Positions 56,566-64,000 of a stretch of 64,000 nt of DNA are shown here, in pieces. This DNA comes from Ashinkailepas kermadecensis (Eukaryota; Arthropoda; Thecostraca; Neolepadidae), in contig JAOTOM010005153.1 of assembly GCA_034440615.1 (NCBI GenBank), positions 868,001-932,000 on the forward strand, written 5' to 3'. The stretch's first letter is position 1, and every line of letters begins with the position of its first letter. Below the pieces are notes generated by a model. That model was given only the letters and a program-made list of their open reading frames with translations, was not told where the DNA came from and ran no database searches. Both the position numbers and the translations under genes were made by a program.

Positions 56566-58155
56566 CTGCACAACGTTTACAGGCTGGACGGGAAACCGAG
56601 GTCTGGCTGACCTCTGCATGACGGATACAATGTCAAGATCTGGGTGACCTCTGCATGACGGATACAATGTCAACATCTGGATGACCTCTACAGGTCGGAT
56701 ATGAAATACGTAACTGAGCGACCTCTACGGGCTAAATACTCAAATGCACAAGTGGCTCGCAATGTAAGTAGTGACAACTACTTAACTCGCACAACAATTT
56801 TGATGCTATTGGACAACCCGTGAAAAGTTGTGGATATCGCTTACCTCAAGTGGAAAATCAGTGTCAAAAGTGAAACTTATGAAGAGCATTAATGATTAAA
56901 ACATATGATTCATGATTCAAACATTAAACAAGAATACGTTAATGAGTAACTAGACGAAACATATCCTTGCAATGTTTGTTTATTCTTCAAGCCAGTACCT
57001 GGCATAGTAAATGATTGCTTAAGGAAACTGATGGAGACAGGCTTCACTGTTCTCTAGCTTAGTGCAATTGACGTGTTTCAGCTTCACTTTGATTTCACAT
57101 TACATTGGCACATGCACATGTCTATAGTGCATGCGAGTGGTCTTCTTCCTTAGCCAGCCAAAAACAAATGGACGTGGATAAACCGTCGGAGAATGGCTCT
57201 GTGACGTAAGTTCGTCACTGGAAAATAAATACAATATTCTAAACTAGAAGTGCTTCTGAAGTCATAGTGTATTTTATCTCAATTTAAATGCATAGGCTTA
57301 AACAATTAGCATGAACATGTATTACATTTGCTCATGTTAAGTGTAAGTTCGATTTTCCCTGCGCATTGTTTTAGCTCTGAGCTTTATATTCCAGTTCATG
57401 CATCCTGGGACAAAACTACTTAAATATATGTACATATATCCATACCGGTGAATGAAATGTACATAAGTGAATCACATGTGGGAATTTTACCCGCGCACCG
57501 CATAGTGTAATGCTATTATCCATATAATTCGGCAGGAATTATTCAGAAAGTCCATGAGATTCCAACATCGCATTCGTAAAGGCATACAATAAAAACAAAC
57601 CATAGCGACATGACATATTGAATGGCTATTAACTCAGTTTTCCGCACGCTCTTAAAACTTCTCGAGTAGCGTTGCAACCACAATAGTTAGGTGACATGTT
57701 ATTTTGAATAGGTGCAGTTTTAGCAAACATGACGAAAATGTACAGAGGTCGAGAGGTTCGAATCCGACTATAAAAGTTTTGCTTACATGTCTCCAATTCT
57801 ATTTGGAGTGGTTTTGCAGGAAACAGGTAGTACTCAAAGCATAAGGTGAGCACTAAAACACTTTCTATTTTGTTCTTATTGCTAAGCTGAAAAGATGGGT
57901 TTTCCTTTTTACCCATGGAACTGTCGGCGCATTCCTGCGCATGTATTCATTTCGTGTTCCGCTGGGATTGCTAGAGGGATCTCTATCGTTCTTCCAGGAT
58001 CGAAGGCAGGAAAGCGGGCTTTTATAACACCTTTGAACACGGTGTTCACAGAGCTGCATATGGGTCAGCATATATACCGAATACTGTACATATAGTTAGA
58101 CATTTCATTATGCTGTGCATAGGAGTGCAAATTGCACATTGCGTGCAAATGTGCG
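56566..58155. other. Intronic sequence, no gene seen
   Basis: A 30-bp duplicated phrase (GACCTCTGCATGACGGATAC) is at 56608-56670. No helix A or S6 exon could be found. Confidence 0.5.
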
Positions 58156-58158
58156 CAA

Positions 58159-58271
58159 GTGTAAGGTCATAAGGGTCACGGGTCACCTCACGAAGGCCGG
58201 GACGGGGGAGATTGGTGTAAGGTCATAAGGGTCACGGGTCACCTCACGAAGGCCGGGACGGGGGGAGATTG
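58159..58271. repeat. 56-bp tandem duplication
   Basis: Two copies start GTGTAAGGTCATAAGGGTCA and end in GGGGGAGATTGG. Confidence 0.93.
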
Positions 58272-59384
58272 GCACACTGATAGCTTTTGATTAAGTGGGT
58301 AATGGTGCACGGCTCTTCGAGGCTGGTGGAGTGATTGAGGTGGATTTTTCCATTAATGGGGGAGACTGGCCTGTTGAGTTGGACATCGGCTATATATCAC
58401 TTGAGTTCTTTAATTTTCATTTTTCATCCAGGTAATGTTAAACATCCTGGGTAGGAGGTGGGTGTGGTCGGCAAACAGCTGACTCGCCGTCCGACCCTCG
58501 GCTGAATTCAGCAGGCGCCGCTGACGGCGTCATTGTTGATACACTGTCAACACGGGTGCCGTGTTGCATGTTTTTAGGGGTACGTGCCCCACCAGTGCTG
58601 AATTGTACCCATCTAATGCCCAGCTGTGCGCACCCACGGTCGGGTACAAAAACGTCCGAGAGCAACCGTCCACCTCAGGCTCAATATGCACTCTCATCGA
58701 GCACAGACAGTCTTGTCAAATCCCATGGTTAGTATCTCAACGTTTCTGAAGGAAACCTGGTGCATGCCTGTACCCAGCATGCCACATCGTTGTCATAAAA
58801 CAGAACCCCGGTCCGACAACGCTCCATATCAGAGGCACTCTCAAAACAATTTGACTGTTCAATTCATTACAATTCAGCCTTCGCGACAGCTGAAGGCTGC
58901 AACAGCATTCCTGGTGATCAGTCGGCAGCCTTCCCCTCCTCTACTATGCATTGGTATGTGTGGCGTGAAGGTGCTATCCCACTAAGCGCTTCTGTAGCTC
59001 AGCACGCTTGCTCGCCCTCACATAGCCTGCATGGACTGATATAACTCTGGCCGGCGCTGAACCATCCGTAGCGTGAGAATGTTCCAGATATGTCCCCGAT
59101 ACACAAGGCGGATGCACTGATTCAGCGGCAGTTCTTGGAATGAACAGGAAATTCAAAACCGCGCTATATCAGGCCTCCATTCTTTTCACATGCAATATAG
59201 TGTGAGCCGGTCCACATCGCTCTATTCATGTCTTAAAATACAATAAATGAACATTCATGAAGGGTCAGAGCATGGCAAAGGGCAAGACGATATATGGATG
59301 TTCTGTCATTTCTAAAGGGCACCCATATGCTGGCGGTGAGGCAACCTAATCGGTACGTAGTGACACGCTCTCACACATGGGCAG
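58272..59384. other. Intronic or upstream sequence, no gene seen
   Basis: No exon could be supported. A 75-codon minus frame (58438-58665) has no homology. Confidence 0.5.
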
Positions 59385-61882
59385 TGACTCGCCCCATCCG
59401 TAAGTAATGACTCACTCTAACCTATGAGCAGTGACACGTCCCCACCCGTGAGTAATGACTCACTCTGACCTGTGAGCAGTGACACGTCCCCACCCATAAG
59501 TAATGACTCACTCTAACCTGTGAGCAGTGACACGTCTCCACCCGTATGAACTTAATGACTCGCTCTAACCTGTGAGCAGTGACACGTCTCCACCCGTGAG
59601 TAATGACTCGCTCTAACCTGTGAGCAGTGACACGTCCCCACCCGTGAGTAATGACTCGCTCTGACCTGTGAGCAGTGACACGTCCCCACCCGTTAGTAAT
59701 GACTCACTCTAACCTGTGAGCAGTGACACGTCTCCACCCGTGAGTAATGACTCGCTCTAACCTGTGAGCAGTGACACGTCCCCACCCGTGAGTAATGACT
59801 CACTCTAACCTGTGAGCAGTGACACGTCCCCACCCGTGAGTAATGACTCACTCTAACCTGTGAGCAGTGACACGTCCCCACCCGTGAGTAATGACTCGCT
59901 CTAACCTGTGAGCAGTGACACGTCCCCACCCGTGAGTAATGACTCGCTCTAACCTGTGAGCAGTGACACGTCCCCACCCGTTAGTAATGACTCACTCTAA
60001 CCTGTGAGCAGTGACACGTCTCCACCCGTGAGTAATGACTCGCTCTAACCTGTGAGCAGTGACACGTCCCCACCCGTGAGTAATGACTCGCTCTAACCTG
60101 TGAGCAGTGACACGTCCCCACCCGTGAGTAATGACTCACTCTAACCTGTGAGCAGTGACACGTCCCCACCCGTGAGTAATGACTCGCTCTGACCTGTGAG
60201 CAGTGACACGTCCCCACCCGTTAGTAATGACTCACTCTAACCTGTGAGCAGTGACACGTCCCCACCCGTGAGTAATGACTCGCTCTGACCTGTGAGCAGT
60301 GACACGTCCCCACCCGTTAGTAATGACTCACTCTAACCTGTGAGCAGTGACACGTCCCCACCCGTGAGTAATGACTCACTCTAACCTGTGAGCAGTGACA
60401 CGTCCCCACCCGTGAGTAATGACTCGCTCTGACCTGTGAGCAGTGACACGTCCCCACCCGTTAGTAATGACTCACTCTAACCTGTGAGCAGTGACACGTC
60501 CCCACCCGTGAGTAATGACTCACTCTAACCTGTGAGCAGTGACACGTCCCCACCCGTGAGTAATGACTCGCTCTAACCTGTGAGCAGTGACACGTCCCCA
60601 CCCGTGAGTAATGACTCACTCTAACCTGTGAGCAGTGACACGTCCTCCACCCGTGAGTAATGACTCACTCTAACCTGTGAGCAGTGACACGTCCCCACCC
60701 GTGAGTAATGACTCACTCTAACCTGTGAGCAGTGACACGTCCCCACCCGTGAGTAATGACTCACTCTAACCTGTGAGCAGTGACACGTCCCCACCCGTGA
60801 GTAATGACTCACTCTAACCTGTGAGCAGTGACACGTCCCCACCCGTGAGTAATGACTCACTCTAACCTGTGAGCAGTGACACGTCCCCACCCGTGAGTAA
60901 TGACTCACTCTAACCTGTGAGCAGTGACACGTCTCCACCCGTGAGTAATGACTCACTCTAACCTGTGAGCAGTGACACGTCCCCACCCGTGAGTAATGAC
61001 TCACTCTAACCTGTGAGCAGTGACACGTCTCCACCCGTGAGTAATGACTCACTCTAACCTGTGAGCAGTGACACGTCTCCACCCGTGAGTAATGACTCGC
61101 TCTGACCTGTGAGCAGTGACACGTCCCCACCCGTTAGTAATGACTCACTCTAACCTGTGAGCAGTGACACGTCCCCACCCGTGAGTAATGACTCACTCTA
61201 ACCTGTGAGCAGTGACACGTCCCCACCCGTGAGTAATGACTCACTCTAACCTGTGAGCAGTGACACGTCCCCACCCGTGAGTAATGACTCGCTCTGACCT
61301 GTGAGCAGTGACACGTCCCCACCCGTGAGTAATGACTCACTCTAACCTGTGAGCAGTGACACGTCCCCACCCGTGAGTAATGACTCACTCTAACCTGTGA
61401 GCAGTGACACGTCCCCACCCGTGAGTAATGACTCACTCTAACCTGTGAGCAGTGACACGTCCCCACCCGTGAGTAATGACTCGCTCTGACCTGTGAGCAG
61501 TGACACGTCTCCACCCGTGAGTAATGACTCACTCTAACCTGTGAGCAGTGACACGTCCCCACCCGTGAGTAATGACTCACTCTAACCTGTGAGCAGTGAC
61601 ACGTATCCACCCGTGAGTAATGACTCGCTCTGACCTGTGAGCAGTGACACGTCCCCACCCGTGAGTAATGACTCACTCTAACCTGTGAGCAGTGACACGT
61701 CCCCACCCGTGAGTAATGACTCACTCTAACCTGTGAGCAGTGACACGTCCCCACCCGTGAGTAATGACTCACTCTAACCTGTGAGCAGTGACACGTCCCC
61801 ACCCGTGAGTAATGACTCGCTCTAACCTGTGAGCAGTGACACGTCTCCACCCGTGAGTAATGACTCGCTCTGAGCCGTGAGC
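59385..61882. repeat. 48-bp tandem array, about 50 units
   Basis: The unit carries CTGTGAGCAGTGACACGTC, CCACCCGTGAGTAATGACTC and RCTCTAA. Variants include TCTCCACC or TCCCCACC, GTTAGTAA or GTGAGTAA, and GACTCACTC or GACTCGCTC. Many units contain TGACTCA. The unit is in frame on minus (SHYSRVGTCHCSQVR), giving frames up to 424 codons that are artefacts. Confidence 0.98.
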
Positions 61883-61904
61883 AGCGACGCACTCTGACGC
61901 AAGG

Positions 61905-62103
61905 CTTCGAAAGATAGTCCACGAAAGATAGTCCACACAAAGATAGTCCACACAAAGATAGTCCACACAAAGATAGTCCACACAAAGATAGTCCACACAA
62001 AGATAGTCCACAAAGATAGTCTACACAAAGATAGTCCACACCAAGATAGTCCACACCAAGATAGTCCACACAAAGATAGTTCACACCAAGATAGTCCACA
62101 CAA
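61905..62103. repeat. 15-bp tandem array
   Basis: About thirteen copies of AAGATAGTCCACACA follow the 48-bp array. Each copy has a GATA word. Repeating DYLCV in the minus frame is an artefact. Confidence 0.96.
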
Positions 62104-62186
62104 TCAGCTGCGGAACGCAAGTTGGTAGTTACAGCCAATTGTACAAAAATATTATATGCTGAAGCCTCGAGCACCGGGTGCAATCC

Positions 62187-62245
62187 TATATATATATATA
62201 TGTATATATATATACGCCTTGCATATATATATATATATATATATA

Positions 62246-62291
<46 letters not shown>
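62187..62291. repeat. Compound (TA)n microsatellite
   Basis: TA tracts are broken by TATACGCCTTGCATATA (62209-62225), a phrase repeated after the last tract at about 62288-62304. Confidence 0.97.
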
Positions 62292-62292
<1 letters not shown>

Positions 62293-62299
62293 GCCTTGC

Positions 62300-62890
62300 A
62301 TATACTTGCCCACGTGTTCACACCAGATCTGATACACGTAGTCCGATAGACCCTGTCATTTGTCAAGATGTGCCATGTTAATTTTTTGTCAAGAATTTTC
62401 AATTCCATGTTAAATCAATGGGGGTGTTGGCGAAAACTTGATTGAGTGACGCGTACTCAACAAACACCCCACGCGCGAAAGAACTGTACTCCGGTCATTG
62501 TTCATTGGCTGCTTTGCCGCCGATGTGGAAATGTCACGTGTCATGATCGACCGTTTCGCCTGATCGCAATTGACTCGCAAAACAAAAAGACAGACAAACA
62601 GAAAAACGCAATCATTGATACACAAATGAAGTCGCAAAATTCGGCTAGAAACATTGTCGTTCCCACGTTAAACCAACGGGAGACGGTCGAGACTCGTGTA
62701 ACCTGACCTCCAACACGTTGCATTGGCGTGGTTCATGCGCCGCTTATCGACATAATCGCACCGAGCCCGTGACAGTGGGGTGGCCAACACTGCGGGCAGT
62801 CGCGTCGTGTCATTCACCTCCTGTAGGCCGTCACGTGTCACGTGTCACTCACCTTCCGTAGGCCGTCACGCGAGGCGATCCGGGCTTTTC

Positions 62891-62895
<5 letters not shown>
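62300..62895. other. Anonymous sequence, no gene seen
   Basis: CACGTG-rich words and a GTAGGCCGTCACG duplication at 62824-62872. No gene supported. Confidence 0.5.

Positions 62896-62957
<62 letters not shown>
62896..62957. repeat. (TA)n microsatellite
   Basis: TA dinucleotides, ending in TATACGCACAAAAAC. Confidence 0.98.
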
Positions 62958-62958
<1 letters not shown>

Positions 62959-64000
62959 GCACAAAAACATATCCGTCGCGTTTTCCGTCGAATCATTTCC
63001 AACCCTATGCTAGACCGACGGGAGTGTCGCGCAAGCTTGCCGCAGGCAATACGAGTTCAGCACACACGCTCGACGACAGCGAATCTGTACTGCCGCTACG
63101 GCCCATTCAGTGTCGAGCCGGTGCAGAAACTTCACGGCGCCACCACCACCTGCTTTACTAGTGCACGAGCGCAACCGACTCCCACTCAGGACACGACAGG
63201 CAGACAAATTTTAAGTTGTCGATGCAGTGGAAGGTATTGCACAAGAGTTATGAGATGCCAACAGCCGAGTACGTGCGTCTCGAACACGAAAATGTTCGGC
63301 GTGTTTTGCAGCCGAAATAATGTGATTGGCAGGAAACACGAGCATCTGCGCGAGAATGAGGATTCATAATTAGGTACATTCAAACATCGAGTTATATTCA
63401 CTGGAAAAAACCATACGGAAATGCACTTACCAACAGCTGTGCAATTGAGATTTAAAAAAAAACTCCATCCCATTGGTGTGGTCAGTTCGCTTTCGAATGC
63501 ACCGAATGTGAAATCTGAAATACATGCAAATGTATTCTATAAATTGACGTGACGCATCGCTCAAGAAAACGACTAAGATCCAGTGGACCTAATATGTCAG
63601 ACCATCCGTCCCGCACAAGCTCCCATTTCATAAATATGATACGAATGTACTGGGAAGCGAAGACACACTCGATAATTCGTGGCCTTCTTCCACGTCGGAG
63701 ATGTTGGCAACGATATGACTCTGACACGGAGACCTTGTTCGCCGTCATTTGACAACCGAGATCACTAATCCAATGCTTTCACGCCATTTGTTCCACGTAC
63801 TTACAATGTCAGGCTAGCTATTCTTAGGGTTGGTATGTCAGGCGAGGAAAGCAGTTGGAGGGGTAGAGCTCCACGTGTTGTTTCATTATTATACGGTGGC
63901 CAGAGGCCATCTGGTAGATTAATATGAGCCAACGCAGTACGTGCTTGGATCGTGAATTCAGGTAATGCACATGGAATTCCTGGCGCATTCCACCGCCATG
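62958..64000. other. Anonymous sequence, no gene seen
   Basis: No KCNQ exon, RNA gene or repeat could be supported up to the window edge. Confidence 0.5.

Noticed and set aside
57165..57225. Helix B-like reading HRAILRRFIHVH on minus after a good acceptor
   Set aside because: The similarity is short, the frame soon meets a stop and no donor in phase exists; likely chance.
57745..57765. B-box match GGTTCGAATCC
   Set aside because: No A box at tRNA or SINE distance upstream and no cloverleaf.
59385..61882. CRISPR array
   Set aside because: Units are contiguous direct repeats without unique spacers, and the DNA is eukaryotic. The same applies to every array here.
61134..62408. A 424-codon minus-strand frame with SHYSRVGTCHCSQVR repeats and a YIYIYI stretch
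   Set aside because: It reads through a 48-bp array, a 15-bp array and a (TA)n microsatellite; no unique coding sequence.

Overview
The window is eukaryotic nuclear DNA, almost certainly from an invertebrate and probably an arthropod; a crustacean is only a guess. The signs are long introns with GT/AG splice sites, a CR1-like LINE, a degraded Ty3/gypsy fragment, a tRNA-derived SINE, a hAT-like element, many (TA)n tracts and about twenty tandem arrays. There is no bacterial-style gene organisation. Most long open frames here are tandem-repeat artefacts.

One real gene is recognisable. It is the C-terminal half of a KCNQ (Kv7) voltage-gated potassium channel on the minus strand, running from about 56.57 kb down to the stop codon at 691. 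I built it exon by exon from splice sites and matching codon phase: 56251-56565 (A-B linker), 51261-51337 (first half of helix B), then either 48753-48880 or 48361-48488 (second half of helix B plus helix C), 41469-41565 (C-D linker), 39481-39812 (helix D and a proline-rich tail), 33360-33502, and the terminal exon 691-872. All junction phases agree. The exons for S1-S6, the pore and helix A are not in the window and should lie beyond 64000.

The most notable biology is the pair of 128-nt helix B/C exons. They have the same length and the same phases, and share 30 of 42 residues. Including both, or neither, shifts the frame, so they look mutually exclusive.

The second theme is tandem repeats touching exon edges. 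A 45-bp array (33491-33953) repeats the 3' splice site and start of the penultimate exon, in frame. A 93-bp array (1-777) repeats the last 28 codons or so plus the stop codon. A 109-bp array (898-1990) occupies the branch-point region of the last intron. Other arrays lie close to further exons.

Layout: 1-2.0 kb terminal exon and arrays; 2-8.7 kb intron with 79-bp and G-rich arrays; 8782-14198 a 5.4-kb hAT-like element filled with decayed minisatellite; 14.2-20.1 kb mostly anonymous intron with an inverted pair of a dispersed repeat; 20.1-22.3 kb a dead CR1-like LINE; 22.7-26.8 kb arrays and gypsy remnant; 27.6-32.5 kb arrays, SINE and (TA)n; 33.3-56.6 kb the remaining KCNQ exons with two small DNA-transposon-like elements; 59.4-62.1 kb a 48-bp array of about 50 units and a 15-bp array; then anonymous DNA to the end.
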